From contig JAUIIA010000001.1 of assembly GCA_030432025.1 (NCBI GenBank), forward strand, positions 248,001 through 312,000: a stretch of 64,000 nt of DNA, given 5' to 3'. The notes under the pieces were generated by a model. It was not told the origin of the DNA. It worked only from the letters and a program-made list of their open reading frames with translations, and made no database searches. A program made the translations under genes and the position numbers. Source of the DNA: Alphaproteobacteria bacterium (GTDB lineage: Bacteria > Pseudomonadota > Alphaproteobacteria > Micavibrionales > Micavibrionaceae). Shown here piece after piece: positions 42,585-53,700 of this stretch (positions within the stretch are counted from its first letter, which is position 1; each line of letters opens with the position of its first letter).

Positions 42585-45332
42585 ATGGAAGATCTGATCA
42601 GTGAATTTCTGACCGAAACGAATGAGAGCCTTGATGAGATTGATGTCGATCTTGTAAAGCTTGAACGAAATCCCAACGACAAAGAGTTGCTGTCGAAAAT
42701 TTTCCGCATGGTTCACACCGTTAAGGGTACTTGCGGGTTTTTGGGCCTACCGCGACTGGAGACTGTTGCACACCACGCGGAAAACGTTCTGGGACGTTTT
42801 CGCGACGGTGACCTGCAGGTTACGCCAGAATATGTCACGCTGATTTTTGAATCTGTTGATTGCGTCAAGATGTTGGTTAAGGCGCTGGAAGAAACCGGTC
42901 AGGAGCCGGAGGGCGATGACACTGCGCTGATTGAAAAGCTGGACGCGGTATATGAGAGCCGTGAATCAAGCGCACCCGAAGAACCGGCCAAGGAAAACAG
43001 CCAAAAAGCCAGCGAAGGCGGAGGGAAATTCACACAAGCAGAACTGGATGCGCTTGAAGCAGCATTCCATTCAACACCGGGGCCGAATGATGCCCCCGCA
43101 CCAAAAGTAGCAGAACAGAAAGAAGAGCCTGCTGCGACTTTGCCGGAAAAAGCCGTTGCCACAACACAAAGCCTGCGGGTCAATGTAGATGTTCTGGAGA
43201 CCTTGATGACCATGGTCAGCGAACTGGTATTGACCCGTAACCAGCTGATCCAGATTTTACGCACGAACAGCGAGAGCGAGTTTAACGGACCGCTGCAACG
43301 TCTGAACCATGTTGTTTCCGATTTACAGGAAGGCGTAATGAAAACGCGTATGCAGCCGATCGGCAATGCGTGGTCAAAATTACCGCGAATTATTCGTGAT
43401 CTTTCTATGGAACTCGGCAAAAAAATCGAGCTTGAGATGCATGGTCAGGATACGGAGCTGGACCGACAGGTTCTTGAGCTTATCAAAGACCCCCTCACCC
43501 ACATGGTACGCAATTCCGGTGACCACGGAATTGAAGACCCCGAGACACGCAAAGCGGCAGGCAAGCCCGAGACAGGGACCATACGCCTCAATGCTTATCA
43601 TGAGGGCGGGCATATCATCATTAAAATCAGCGATGACGGTAAGGGGCTGTCTGCGGAAAAAATCAAAGCCAAGGTGATTGAAAACGGGTTGGCGACAGCA
43701 GAAGACCTCGAAGACATGAACCCGAACCAAATCAACCAGTTCATTTTCAAAGCCGGTTTTTCAACAGCGGAAAAAGTGACCTCTGTTTCCGGCCGCGGTG
43801 TCGGTATGGATGTGGTCCGCACCAATATCGAAAAAATCGGCGGATCAATTGATTTGAAATCCGTTGAAGGCGAAGGGTCCACTTTCACAATTAAAATCCC
43901 CCTCACCCTGGCCATTGTATCAGCCTTGATCGTAGAAGCCGCGCAGGAACGCTTCGCCATACCGCAGCTCGCGGTACGGGAGCTTGTTATGGTCAACGAA
44001 AATGGTGAAAACCAGATAGAACATATTAAAGGTACAGCTGTGTTCCGCCTACGTGACCGGCTATTACCGCTCGTTTCTTTATCCTCCCTCCTAAAGCTGC
44101 GTTCCGATGATGATGCAGAAGACAGCTCTAACCGCCGCCAATATATTGTCGTTTCCCAAGTCGGCATGGTGGATTTCGGCATCATCGTCGACCGCGTTTA
44201 CGACACGGAGGAAATTGTCGTTAAGCCGGTGGCGCATTTGCTGCGGGATATCGAGTTGTTTTCCGGCAATACGATTTTAGGAGACGGCAGCGTGATTATG
44301 ATCCTCGACCCGAACGGTGTCGCCAAACATGTCGGCAGCCTCGACAACGCAGAGGACGCAGACACAATGCACAGATCCGACGCAAACGAAGCCTATAGCA
44401 GTGAAAAGACAGCCTTGTTGCTATTCCGTGCAGGCGAAGACACACCCAAGGCCGTGCCACTCTCCCTGATTGACCGGCTGGAAAACATCGCATTTAACCA
44501 AATTGAATACGGCGGCGGTCAGGCACTTATCCAGTATCGTGACCAATTAATGCCACTTATGACCTTTGATAATTCCGTGCCTGAAAAAAGTGATTGTGAG
44601 CAGCCTGTTCTCGTGTTCACGCATAAAGAGAAAACCGTGGGCATGGTCGTCGATGACATTATCGATATTTGTAACGAGCATATCGACATAAAGCTGGACC
44701 CACCCAGACAAGGCTTGTTTGGCTCATGCGTAATCAACGGGCGCACAACAGACATTGTTGATGCCAGTTATTATCTGACAAAAAGCGACAATAACTGGTT
44801 CAAGGATCACGACGATGCCCCTTACCAGTCACCAACCAACAGTGATGAGCAAATCCGGAATCTCGAACAGCACAGTGTGGCAAAAAAACGTGTATGTCTG
44901 GTCGATGACAGTGCATTTTTCCGCAACATGCTGGAGCCGCTTCTGCGCATGTCAGGTTATGATGTGATGGCATTCGAGGATGCGCGTGAAGCTATTAAGC
45001 TCGCCGATCAGGGCGTCGAGTTCGATATTATCATCAGCGACATTGAAATGCCCCACATGGATGGCTTCGAATTTGCCCGCGCCGTCCGCGCGCACGACGC
45101 TTGGCAGGATACCCCGTTACTCGCGCTGTCTTCGCATACAACTGACGAGGATATGGAGCACGGAAAAGCCATGGGATTTAACGCCTATATCGCCAAATTT
45201 GACCGTGACGATTTGTTACAGGCCATTGCCAAAACAATTTCAGATCAAGGTTACTCTGAAAACTCGGCATATACGCTGGAAAGCTCATCCGCCTCTCAAA
45301 ACGCTCACCAAAGCAAGGAGCACCATACATGA
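42585..45332 (+). CDS. cheA: Chemotaxis histidine kinase CheA with C-terminal receiver
   Basis: 915 residues. The order is: HPt (1-105; H44 in FRMVHTVKGTCGF), a Glu/Ala-rich linker instead of the usual P2 domain, dimerisation domain (about 195-255), ATPase domain (about 270-450; N-box HMVRNSGDHGIED, G1 DDGKGL, G2 GRGVGMDVV), CheW domain (about 450-590), a second CheW-like segment (about 600-740), and a receiver (about 765-885, Asp in ISDIEMP). Such CheA-receiver hybrids can drain phosphate to themselves. An AAGGA ribosome-binding site precedes the ATG. It overlaps cheW by 4 bp. Confidence 0.94.
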   Translation: MEDLISEFLTETNESLDEIDVDLVKLERNPNDKELLSKIFRMVHTVKGTCGFLGLPRLETVAHHAENVLGRFRDGDLQVTPEYVTLIFESVDCVKMLVKALEETGQEPEGDDTALIEKLDAVYESRESSAPEEPAKENSQKASEGGGKFTQAELDALEAAFHSTPGPNDAPAPKVAEQKEEPAATLPEKAVATTQSLRVNVDVLETLMTMVSELVLTRNQLIQILRTNSESEFNGPLQRLNHVVSDLQEGVMKTRMQPIGNAWSKLPRIIRDLSMELGKKIELEMHGQDTELDRQVLELIKDPLTHMVRNSGDHGIEDPETRKAAGKPETGTIRLNAYHEGGHIIIKISDDGKGLSAEKIKAKVIENGLATAEDLEDMNPNQINQFIFKAGFSTAEKVTSVSGRGVGMDVVRTNIEKIGGSIDLKSVEGEGSTFTIKIPLTLAIVSALIVEAAQERFAIPQLAVRELVMVNENGENQIEHIKGTAVFRLRDRLLPLVSLSSLLKLRSDDDAEDSSNRRQYIVVSQVGMVDFGIIVDRVYDTEEIVVKPVAHLLRDIELFSGNTILGDGSVIMILDPNGVAKHVGSLDNAEDADTMHRSDANEAYSSEKTALLLFRAGEDTPKAVPLSLIDRLENIAFNQIEYGGGQALIQYRDQLMPLMTFDNSVPEKSDCEQPVLVFTHKEKTVGMVVDDIIDICNEHIDIKLDPPRQGLFGSCVINGRTTDIVDASYYLTKSDNNWFKDHDDAPYQSPTNSDEQIRNLEQHSVAKKRVCLVDDSAFFRNMLEPLLRMSGYDVMAFEDAREAIKLADQGVEFDIIISDIEMPHMDGFEFARAVRAHDAWQDTPLLALSSHTTDEDMEHGKAMGFNAYIAKFDRDDLLQAIAKTISDQGYSENSAYTLESSSASQNAHQSKEHHT

Positions 45333-45796
45333 GAAATGCTGCTGTTCTTGATACCACCACGCAGGACTTTCTGACTATTAACATCGCAGACCAGCGCTTC
45401 GGCATTCCGATCCTGCAAATTCAGGATGTTTTGGGCGACCAGAATGTGACCACTATCCCTCTCGCCCCGCCGGAAGTCGCCGGATCGCTCAATTTACGAG
45501 GACGCGTTGTGACTGCTATTGATGTGCGCCGCCGTTTAGGCCTGGAGCGCATGGAAGATGAAGACAGTTCAGGCAAAAAAAGCATGGGCGTGGTTGTCGA
45601 ACATCATGACGAATTGTACAGCCTGATCATCGATAGTGTCGGGGATGTGCTCAGGCTCAAAGATGATGACTTTGAAAACACGCCGCCTACACTCGATCCT
45701 TTATGGCGCAACATTTCGGACGGAATATACCGGTTGGACAACGATTTACTGATTATTCTCGATATCCCTAAATTTCTGGGCAGTGTCGACGAATAA
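45329..45796 (+). CDS. cheW: Chemotaxis coupling protein CheW
   Basis: 155 residues, a single CheW domain: FLTINIADQRFGIPILQIQDV, then PPEVAGSLNLRGRVVTAIDV, and the C-terminal LLIILDIPKFL. It bridges receptors and CheA. The start is translationally coupled to the cheA stop (ATGA). A 106-bp gap follows before cheY. Confidence 0.95.
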   Translation: MRNAAVLDTTTQDFLTINIADQRFGIPILQIQDVLGDQNVTTIPLAPPEVAGSLNLRGRVVTAIDVRRRLGLERMEDEDSSGKKSMGVVVEHHDELYSLIIDSVGDVLRLKDDDFENTPPTLDPLWRNISDGIYRLDNDLLIILDIPKFLGSVDE

Positions 45797-45902
45797 CTGT
45801 GAGAGTTCATAGACATTTAAAACCAACGTGGTATTTTGAAAAGGACAATACGTTGTGCATAACGTAACCATACTACCTTCCCGGCAAAAAGGAGCGCCCG
45901 GC

Positions 45903-46286
45903 ATGAAAACCTGTCTAATCGTCGACGATAGTAGCGTTGTCCGCAAAGTAGCGGCACGTATCGTTAAAGAACTTGGTTTTACGTGTGTCGAGGCCGATAA
46001 CGGACAGACAGCTTTCGAAGCCTGTCAGGACAATATGCCGGATGCCGTTTTGCTGGACTGGAATATGCCGGTTATGAGTGGTGTTGAGTTTTTGGAAAAA
46101 CTCAGGGAAATGGATGGCGGCAGCCACCCCAAGGTTGTTTTTTGCACAACGGAAAACGACATCAACCACATTCAAAGAGCGATTCACAGCGGTGCTAATG
46201 AATACATTATGAAGCCGTTTGATAGTGAAATCATTGAATCCAAGTTTGCACAAATCGGCTTGCTCGACGACAAAGACGAAGAGTAA
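45903..46286 (+). CDS. cheY: CheY-type single-domain response regulator
   Basis: 127 residues. The acidic pair DD at 8-9, phosphoacceptor D52 in LLDWNMPVMSG, a Thr in CTTEND, and the MKPF lysine are all present. I start it at the ATG at 45903, 11 nt after AAAAGGAG; a GTG at 45855 would put 16 unlike residues in front. It is likely the output regulator for the flagellar switch. Confidence 0.94.
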   Translation: MKTCLIVDDSSVVRKVAARIVKELGFTCVEADNGQTAFEACQDNMPDAVLLDWNMPVMSGVEFLEKLREMDGGSHPKVVFCTTENDINHIQRAIHSGANEYIMKPFDSEIIESKFAQIGLLDDKDEE

Positions 46287-46334
46287 GCACATATTTAGGG
46301 TTCGCCCTAAACCTAACGAATGATGTGAGGTTGT

Positions 46335-47414
46335 ATGTCTTTACAGGCCATGCGCGACGCGCCCCAAAAAAGCCGGATACTGATTGCCGATGACTCTGCT
46401 GTCATTCGGGCTGCTTTGCGCCGTTTGCTGCAGAGTGAGCCGGATCTGGAGGTTGTCGCCGCAATCCAAAACGGGCAACTCGCGATCAGCAAGGCGGCTG
46501 AATGCAAGCCGGATATTGTCATTCTGGATATTGAAATGCCGGTTATGGACGGTTTGGCGGCCTTACCAAAAATTCTGGCGGCCAGCCCCGAATCCAAAGT
46601 CATCATGTTTTCATCACTGACGGAAAAAGGAGCGAGCGTCACGATGCAGGCCCTCTCGCTCGGCGCGGTTGAGTGTATCGTCAAACCCTCCAGTAATGAG
46701 AGCGTTGACCCCGGCTCCCCCTTTCAGCAACGCATCGTCAACCTGATCCGTAATCTGACGAAGAAGAAGGATAAAGCGCGCACAGCTTCCGCGCCGTCCG
46801 ATACCTCCTTCACGCTGCGGAAAGCTGCGGATGTGTATGTCGGAAAACCGCGCATCATCGGGATCGGGTCTTCTACCGGGGGGCCACAAGCCCTTTTCGA
46901 AGTACTGAAAAACCTCAAAGGGATCCATATCCCTATCATGATTACGCAGCATATGCCGGCGACATTCACCACCATGCTGGCGCAGCATATTATAGAGCAT
47001 ACAGGCATCACCACCTTAGAGGCAGAAGATGGGATGAGGGTTGATCCGGGTAAGATTTATGTTGCGCGCGGCGGGCAACATATGATTGTTGATAAAGATA
47101 CCCAAGGAGCTTTTATAAAGCTGGATGACGGGCCGCCTGAACATTTTTGCAAACCTTCTGTTGAACCCATGTTCAGAAGCCTGCTAGAACATTTTGGCAA
47201 CCGCCTTACGGGGGTTATTTTGACCGGCATGGGGGATGACGGGGTTGATGAAGCCAAGAAGCTGGCGGAACAAAATTGTCCGCTGATTGCGCAAGATGAA
47301 GCAACCAGCGTGGTATGGGGAATGCCGGGTGCCGTAGCCCGCGCGGGATTATGCTCTGAAATCCTCCCCTTACAAGAAATCGGACCCCATATAAGAAAAA
47401 GCGTGTTAGGATAA
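46335..47414 (+). CDS. cheB: Chemotaxis protein-glutamate methylesterase CheB
   Basis: 359 residues. Receiver (14-135) with D65 in ILDIEMPVMDGL, a linker, and the methylesterase domain (about 165-355). The catalytic triad is readable: Ser in GIGSSTGGPQA, His in QHMPATFT, Asp in GMGDDGVDE. It removes methyl groups from chemoreceptors during adaptation. It is next to cheR. Confidence 0.96.
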   Translation: MSLQAMRDAPQKSRILIADDSAVIRAALRRLLQSEPDLEVVAAIQNGQLAISKAAECKPDIVILDIEMPVMDGLAALPKILAASPESKVIMFSSLTEKGASVTMQALSLGAVECIVKPSSNESVDPGSPFQQRIVNLIRNLTKKKDKARTASAPSDTSFTLRKAADVYVGKPRIIGIGSSTGGPQALFEVLKNLKGIHIPIMITQHMPATFTTMLAQHIIEHTGITTLEAEDGMRVDPGKIYVARGGQHMIVDKDTQGAFIKLDDGPPEHFCKPSVEPMFRSLLEHFGNRLTGVILTGMGDDGVDEAKKLAEQNCPLIAQDEATSVVWGMPGAVARAGLCSEILPLQEIGPHIRKSVLG

Positions 47415-47422
47415 AAAAGTAT

Positions 47423-48271
47423 ATGAAATTAACCGACTTTGATGTTTACAGACAGCTTCTGCTTGACCAATCCGGTCTCGACCTGACCCAGGATAAAACA
47501 TATCTACTGGAATCCCGACTCAAGCCCGTTGCCAAAAAATGGGGATATCCGACTCTGGAAATGATGACCATGGCATTAAACGGTGTGCCCGAGCCAGGAT
47601 TGATCAATGACATCGTCGAGGCCATGACCACGAACGAAACATCTTTCTTTCGTGACGGAAAGCCGTTTGAGAGCTTTGAGAAGCATATTCTGCCGTATTT
47701 GGCGCAAACCAGAGCCAAAGCCAAGAATTTGCGCATATGGTGCGCCGCCAGTTCAAGCGGGCAAGAACCCTATTCTCTGGCTATCGCATTAAAGGAGCTG
47801 CAGCCGCAGTTGCCGAACTGGAAAATCCAGATTCTGGCGACGGATATCTCAGAAGAAATTTTGCAACAGGCCGCCGAAGGGCGTTATACCCAATTCGAAG
47901 TCCAGCGCGGGCTGCCCGTTCAGTTGCTTATGAAATACTTCAAGCAGGACGACGATAAGTGGCAGCTGGATGAGAGCATTCGCTCTATGGTGACGTTTTA
48001 TCGTCTGAACCTGATCGAAGATATGCGTAAGCTGGATATGTTTGATATCGTATTCTGCCGTAACGTATTGATTTACTTCAACGAAGAGACGAAGCGAACC
48101 GTAATCGAGAACATGCTTGAACATATGGAGCCCGACGGCTTTATGGTCCTGGGCAGCTCAGAAAGCCCGCTCGGCATCACCGATAAAATCAAGGGAATCA
48201 GCGATCATCGCGGTTTATACGTCCGCGCCGATGGCCCCCACGCCGACGCGGCAAAGGCGACCGGTACCTAA
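47423..48271 (+). CDS. cheR: Chemotaxis protein methyltransferase CheR
   Basis: 282 residues. An N-terminal helical domain (1-80) and a SAM-dependent methyltransferase domain with NETSFFRD, IWCAASSSGQEPYSLA, ILATDISEEIL and FCRNVLIYF. It methylates chemoreceptors opposite CheB. It lies 8 nt after cheB. No chemoreceptor or CheD gene is in the window. Confidence 0.96.
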   Translation: MKLTDFDVYRQLLLDQSGLDLTQDKTYLLESRLKPVAKKWGYPTLEMMTMALNGVPEPGLINDIVEAMTTNETSFFRDGKPFESFEKHILPYLAQTRAKAKNLRIWCAASSSGQEPYSLAIALKELQPQLPNWKIQILATDISEEILQQAAEGRYTQFEVQRGLPVQLLMKYFKQDDDKWQLDESIRSMVTFYRLNLIEDMRKLDMFDIVFCRNVLIYFNEETKRTVIENMLEHMEPDGFMVLGSSESPLGITDKIKGISDHRGLYVRADGPHADAAKATGT

Positions 48272-48350
48272 TCGCAGGTAACACGTCTGCAGGGGGCTTG
48301 CCTTATGCGACGTAAAGTCTTAATACAGTGGCTCATTATCAACTAACGAA

Positions 48351-49994
48351 ATGCAGATTATGAGCGCCGAATCCACAGCCAAAGCAGCCGATAAAACCAT
48401 CCGTGACCCAAACGCCGTAAAAATCAAGCGTGTGCTGGTCTCCGCATCCAATAAAAACGGTCTCGAAGACTTTATCCGCAAGCTGGCAGAATATGATGTC
48501 GAAATCCTTTCAACGGGCGGTACGGCCAAAATGCTCAAAGAAGCAGGCGTTGATGTTAAGGACGTTTCGGACCATACGGGTTTTCCTGAAATCATGGATG
48601 GGCGTGTTAAAACGCTTCACCCGAAAATTCACGGCGGAATTCTGGCACGCCGCGATGACGATGCACATAAAAAAGCGATGGACGATAATGACATTACGGA
48701 CATCGATATGGTCATCATCAATCTGTATCCATTTACCGAGACAGTTAAAAGCGGTGCTGATTTCGACACCTGTATCGAAAACATCGATATCGGCGGCCCG
48801 GCTATGATCCGCGCTGCTGCTAAAAACCATTCATTCGTAACCGTCGTTACAGACCCGCAGGATTACAGCAAAGTTTTGAAGGACATGGAAATCAATGACG
48901 GCGCAGTTTCAGGCAAGTTGCGCAAACAATTGGCTGTAACGGCATTCTCCCTGACCGCGACTTACGATTCCAACATTGCGGGCTGGTTCGTCACACAAAT
49001 GGACGAGAGTTTCGGTTACCCCCGCCGCATCAGCTTTTCCGGTAACCTCAAGCAGGAACTACGCTACGGCGAAAACCCGCACCAGACGGCCGCACTTTAC
49101 ACCGTTGATGACTCCACACGCCCGGGCGCAGCCAGTGCGGCGCAAATTCAAGGCAAGGAGTTGTCTTACAACAACCTCAACGATACGGATGCCGCGTTCG
49201 AACTGGTCTCCGAATTCGCAGACCCGACAATTGCGATCATCAAGCACGCCAACCCGTGCGGTGTTGCCAGCGCGGACAACATTCTAGATGCGTATCATAA
49301 GGCCTTTGCCTGTGACCCTGTCAGTGCGTTTGGCGGCATTATCGCGCTGAACCGCACACTTACGAAAGAAACGGCAGAAGCCATCATCGGTAAATTCTGT
49401 GAAGTGATTATCGCACCTGACATCGCGGCAGATGCTATTGATGTTCTGTCCAAGAAGAAGAATTTACGTGTTCTTACCACTGGCGAGCTGCCTAACCCGC
49501 AGGTAAAACGCCGCATGGTTCAACGCGTAGCGGGCGGATTACTGGTACAAGACTCCGATTTCGGCCATATCACGGAAGAAGAATTAAAAGTCGTCACCGA
49601 CCGTGAACCGACGAAGAAAGAGATCCGCGATATGCTGTTCGCTTTCCGTGTTGCTAAGCATGTTAAATCCAACGCAATTGTGTACGCCAAGGACGGCGCA
49701 ACCGTCGGCATTGGTGCCGGACAGATGAGCCGTGTCGATTCCTCTCGCATTGCGGCGTGGAAATCCGAAGAAGCGGCTAAAGAGCTTGGTTTGGATGAAC
49801 CACTGGCAAAAGGCTCCGTCGTTGCATCCGATGCATTCTTCCCGTTTGCGGATGGTTTGATCAGTGCTGCCGAAGCCGGCGTTACGGCTGTTATTCAGCC
49901 AGGCGGATCAATTCGTGACGAAGAAGTTATCGAAGCAGCCAATGAGCGCGGCTTGGCGATGGTTATGACCGGAATGCGCCATTTCCGTCACTAA
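48351..49994 (+). CDS. purH: Bifunctional AICAR formyltransferase/IMP cyclohydrolase
   Basis: 547 residues. The N-terminal IMP cyclohydrolase domain (about 20-215) begins [16 protein letters not shown] and includes [10 protein letters not shown] and [14 protein letters not shown]. The C-terminal AICAR formyltransferase domain has [13 protein letters not shown], the catalytic KHANPCGVA, and [10 protein letters not shown]. It performs the last two steps of purine synthesis. A Met at codon 4 (48360) is an alternative start; no ribosome-binding site is obvious for either. Confidence 0.96.
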   Translation: MQIMSAESTAKAADKTIRDPNAVKIKRVLVSASNKNGLEDFIRKLAEYDVEILSTGGTAKMLKEAGVDVKDVSDHTGFPEIMDGRVKTLHPKIHGGILARRDDDAHKKAMDDNDITDIDMVIINLYPFTETVKSGADFDTCIENIDIGGPAMIRAAAKNHSFVTVVTDPQDYSKVLKDMEINDGAVSGKLRKQLAVTAFSLTATYDSNIAGWFVTQMDESFGYPRRISFSGNLKQELRYGENPHQTAALYTVDDSTRPGAASAAQIQGKELSYNNLNDTDAAFELVSEFADPTIAIIKHANPCGVASADNILDAYHKAFACDPVSAFGGIIALNRTLTKETAEAIIGKFCEVIIAPDIAADAIDVLSKKKNLRVLTTGELPNPQVKRRMVQRVAGGLLVQDSDFGHITEEELKVVTDREPTKKEIRDMLFAFRVAKHVKSNAIVYAKDGATVGIGAGQMSRVDSSRIAAWKSEEAAKELGLDEPLAKGSVVASDAFFPFADGLISAAEAGVTAVIQPGGSIRDEEVIEAANERGLAMVMTGMRHFRH

Positions 49995-50141
49995 AACACC
50001 CAAACATACCCTAACACGCTGAAAACGCTCTTTTTTATACGTTTTCTTTACATTTTCATGTATACTTTAAGTATGTGGTAAAGGTGTGCCGCGAACATAA
50101 AGACAATAAAAATCACAAAAAGTTCAAAGAGTTCGCGCTTT

Positions 50142-50171
50142 TTAAGACTTTCTTAACTCCCCATCTATACC
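50142..50171 (+). promoter_or_regulatory. CtrA-type box and -10 upstream of the 50-56 kb cluster
   Basis: TTAAGACTTTCTTAA at 50142-50156 is an exact TTAA-N7-TTAA match to the CtrA consensus. TATACC at 50166-50171 is a possible -10. With 17-bp spacing the -35 would lie inside the box, the usual geometry of a CtrA-activated promoter. Binding is inferred from sequence only. Confidence 0.6.
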
Positions 50172-50304
50172 ATGAGAACTGAAATAACCCGCAAAAGGTT
50201 TTTCCGTTGTAGGTTATGAAACGTAAAAGTCCAGCTAAGAGACTGAAAACGTTAGGTAATACGAGGGTATGAAAGAACGATTTCGCGACACTTCGCATCA
50301 ATAA
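50172..50304 (+). other. Three ATGA-chained micro-ORFs
   Basis: Frames of 15, 18 and 11 codons (50172-50219, 50216-50272, 50269-50304) are joined by ATGA stop-start overlaps. The peptides are very basic (for example MKRKSPAKRLKTLG). They lie directly after the predicted CtrA-dependent promoter. Chance is possible; no ribosome-binding site is strong. Confidence 0.25.
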
Positions 50305-50383
50305 TCCCCCCTTTCCGTACCTTCAGTAAGAATTAACAAAAGCGCCTGTAATGGCTGCTTAAAAGGTAAAGAAGGTAAAGAAC

Positions 50384-50677
50384 ATGGGTTTAGGTGAGAC
50401 ATTCGGAAGCGTAATGGACTTCGCTAAGAATAATCCCGTATTGGCAGGGGTCCTGACCGTTGGTGTTTTCTTCTTCCTTTCAAAAGTTTTTGGCGGCAAT
50501 GACCGTGGATTGTTCGGCAATTTCGGTACTGCAGCCCAAGCCGGCGGAGCGGGTTTAGCCGTTTCATTGGCGTCAGCGATGATGAGCGAAGAAGGCATTG
50601 GCCAGCTCATACCTGACTTTGCGAAAGACTGGTTTGGCATGGAAGATGATCCGGAGCCGGAGCCTGACATCGCATAA
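50384..50677 (+). CDS. Small membrane protein, unknown
   Basis: 97 residues. One strong hydrophobic helix (about 16-36, PVLAGVLTVGVFFFLSKVFG), a Gly/Ala-rich second segment (about 45-65, FGTAAQAGGAGLAVSLASAMM), and an acidic end (DDPEPEPD). I recognise no family. An AAGG lies 9 nt before the ATG. The 1433-residue gene follows after 103 bp, and the two may act together. The Gly/Ala-rich helix is similar in style to the glycine-zipper segments of the large protein. Confidence 0.72.
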   Translation: MGLGETFGSVMDFAKNNPVLAGVLTVGVFFFLSKVFGGNDRGLFGNFGTAAQAGGAGLAVSLASAMMSEEGIGQLIPDFAKDWFGMEDDPEPEPDIA

Positions 50678-50780
50678 ATAAGAATTAAAAATAAGAAAGC
50701 CGTAAAAAGCGGCACTTAAAGGTTAAAAAACGAAAAAGCTCGAAAACGGGCAAACGGTATAAAAAAGAGGGTGTGTAATA

Positions 50781-53700
50781 ATGGTGACTACCGCCGAAAT
50801 ACAACAGAGAATGCGAGAAGCTGAGCGCAGACGTAGAAGTACGTATGAAGACCTCATGGCTTCCGGCGCATTCGATCCCTACATTCATGAATTTGATGCC
50901 AGCACTTATGATACTGCTGGCCTGACGCTTGACGACACGCCTATCTCTGTCGTTAACGCCGGTGAACTTAACGAAGTCGATGCACAAGCATATACCGCCG
51001 GCCCGGCCAGCGAAGCTGAAACTTATCTGGCTCCTGGTCTTCGCGGCGGACGTGGTCTGGTCGAAACACAAATCAGCGACAACGACACATACAATATGTG
51101 GTCGCAAACAGGTTATTACAGCGAACATTTCAGAAGCGAAGAAGAAGGCGGCACAGAACTTGGTGACATTGAAGAGTCACTGGAAAACAACGCCGAATTC
51201 AGAGCTTCCTGGATCCACGCCACACGCGAAGTTTACGAGATGCATTATGGCCGTGAGATCCCGAGCGACTGGGGTCAGGCAGAGATTGCCGAATGGGGCC
51301 TTGATTACATGCGTGAATTTAACGGCGCTCTTGTCACACTTGACGTAGAGGCGCTGGGCCTGCACGGCGGTATGACAAACATCGCCATGAAGGTACATGG
51401 CGGAACAGACGCGCAAAAGCAGGCTTTCGGCTTCCTGATGGACAGCCTTGATGAAGCCAGCATCACAAGAAGCGGTGCTCTTTCATTCGCAGGTAACCTG
51501 CTGGTCGACCCGACAACATATATCGGTATCGGTACATTCGGTGCAGGTACAGCAGCCGCTCAAGGTACAAAGGTTGCAGCCAGACAGGGCATCAGAATGG
51601 CCGTCAGACAGAGCATGCAGCAAGGTCTGCGTGCCGGGATTGCTACAGGTATTCGTCAGACAGGCCGTCGCGTTGTGCAGTCAAGAATGGGCCGCGCCGC
51701 GCTTATTGCCGGTGCTGAAGGTGCCGTATACGGCGTTGCCGCTGATGCGAACATGCAAAGCGTCAATATCTCCATGGGTCGTCAAGACAGTTACAGCTTT
51801 GCCCAAGCAGGTGTTTCCGCTGGTTTTGGTTTTGCTGCCGGTGGCTTGCTGGGTGGCGGAATAGTCGGAGCATCCCCATATATCGGAAGAGGCGCCAAAG
51901 CCATTGTGCGTCCGCTTAACAACAGAGTTATCAGACCCGCTTCTTCTTACCTGAGAGGCAGCGGCTCCCGCATGAGCGGTCTGGGTTCAGGTTTCCGTCG
52001 TACAGCCAACCCTGACGGCGTGACAACACCACGCATGGACACAACACCGCCACGCACGAACACAACGCCTCCTCCTGTTGATGAGGCAGCATCACGCGTT
52101 GATGTTGACGGCAGCACAACAAGAACAACAAACGGTCCTGAAGGCCGAGTAGACGGCGAACTAGGTTCTTCCACCCCATTTGATGGCGGTGGCACACGTA
52201 CCGGTTTTGCCGCAAGACCGGCTTCATCGGCAACGACACCATCAGGCATTGATATTCCGGACTACCGCCAGGGTACGAACTGGATGTCTTACTGGCTGAA
52301 GAGAAGCTGGAACCCTTACACATTATTCACAAAATGGACGAACGCAAACCCACGCTCAGCGCCGGTTAATGCCAACCCTGTTTTGAGACCTTTGATTGAG
52401 GCCGTTGATAAATCCATGGATGCCCATGGACTGGCTCCGGCGATCAAGGCCCTACAAAGCGACATAGACGTCTTGTCCCGCCAGCTGAAAGCCACACCGG
52501 GTGACAGAGCACGTATTCTGGCCGACATCGACGCACGTGTAGCACGTTTCGCAACTGACAATGATGCAGCATTGAGAGCCTTTGAAGCCGATGTGACTGC
52601 TATCAAAAACCATGTTGAGACAACATACGTTACAAAAGCCGAATACCGCGCAGCCCACGGTCTATCCGACACTGACCCGCTTCCAAGAGGCATGGAATTC
52701 GTCATGGACACACCGGACGGTCGTAAAACAGGTCTGGTTCACAACACTGACAGTGGAAGCGTCCTTTTCAGTCACAGAGATGCCGTACTTGATTACCTAA
52801 CAGATATGGGCAACGTCTCCCGTCATTTGCGTAAGCCTGACTTCGGAGATGAAGGTGCCCGTATTAGAGGATTGGCCGGTATTACTGACCCTCACAAAAC
52901 GGCAACTGAAATTTCGAACAGCCTGAACAAAATTTACGAAATGGCCGACGGCAATATCGCCAGAATGGACCCTTCAGGTCGTCTCGCACAGGAAACTGAA
53001 ATCCTGGAAAGAACATTGCACGAAGGGTATTACAACCCTTATTCCCGTCGCGGTAAAGTTGGTGACTCCAACATCGAACACCCATGGCAGCAACTCGAAG
53101 ACCGTTTCAGAAAATACATGAACGACAAGGGCGACAATGTTGACTGGGGTGTCCAGCCAGCCAAAGGTTTTGCCGATGATCTGATCGCTATTTATGACAG
53201 AGGTTTCGACCATGAAGCACTTTATACAGTCCGTTACCTGAGACTGAAGCGTGGTAACGGTGGTCTTGAAACATACCCGAAGGACCTTGTTTCGCTTCTG
53301 CAAGCCAACAAGCGTTACGGTGTTGACCCTCACTTTACAAAATGGGCGGATGCCATCGGCGAAGCAGCTGATACCACAAAAGTGCCGGGGCACGTATTGC
53401 ACCCCTTCGCACCCGGTCGTGCGCCTGAAAAACACTACGCCGAAGCCGGTTATTTCTACCGCTTTGCCCGTCGTTACAGAGGTACAGGATCAATTGCTAC
53501 ACCTGCAAAAATCACGCTTGTTCGTGAAGGTATTCTGCACCCGGCAGCCAAGGCTTTCTATTACTTCACCGGTGCTAAAAAATCGGTTGTTAAAGAAGGC
53601 CGTCTGGATGACTACTTCCGTGTTTCTCCCGTATATATGGAAGGCGATCTGGGTCTTTGGAACAACCCGGTCAGACGTGCCGCAGGCCGTATCCTGACAG

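Larger units (their letters stand above)
49995..50383. other. 389-bp intergenic region before the 50-56 kb cluster
   Basis: No gene longer than 63 codons is supported. The region holds a TTAA-N7-TTAA CtrA-type box with a matching -10 (listed separately) and three ATGA-linked micro-frames (listed separately). The purH gene ends at its left edge without a convincing intrinsic terminator. Confidence 0.6.

Noticed and set aside
50113-50301. Minus-strand 63-codon frame with a GGGGGG-like ribosome-binding site
   Set aside because: It covers the predicted CtrA box and the micro-ORFs, has unusual Phe/Trp-rich composition and no family features. It could be real only if conserved.
51931-52711. Long minus-strand frames inside the giant gene
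   Set aside because: They are Ser/Arg-rich shadow frames of the plus-strand coding sequence. The plus-strand frame is continuous over 4.3 kb with a good ribosome-binding site.
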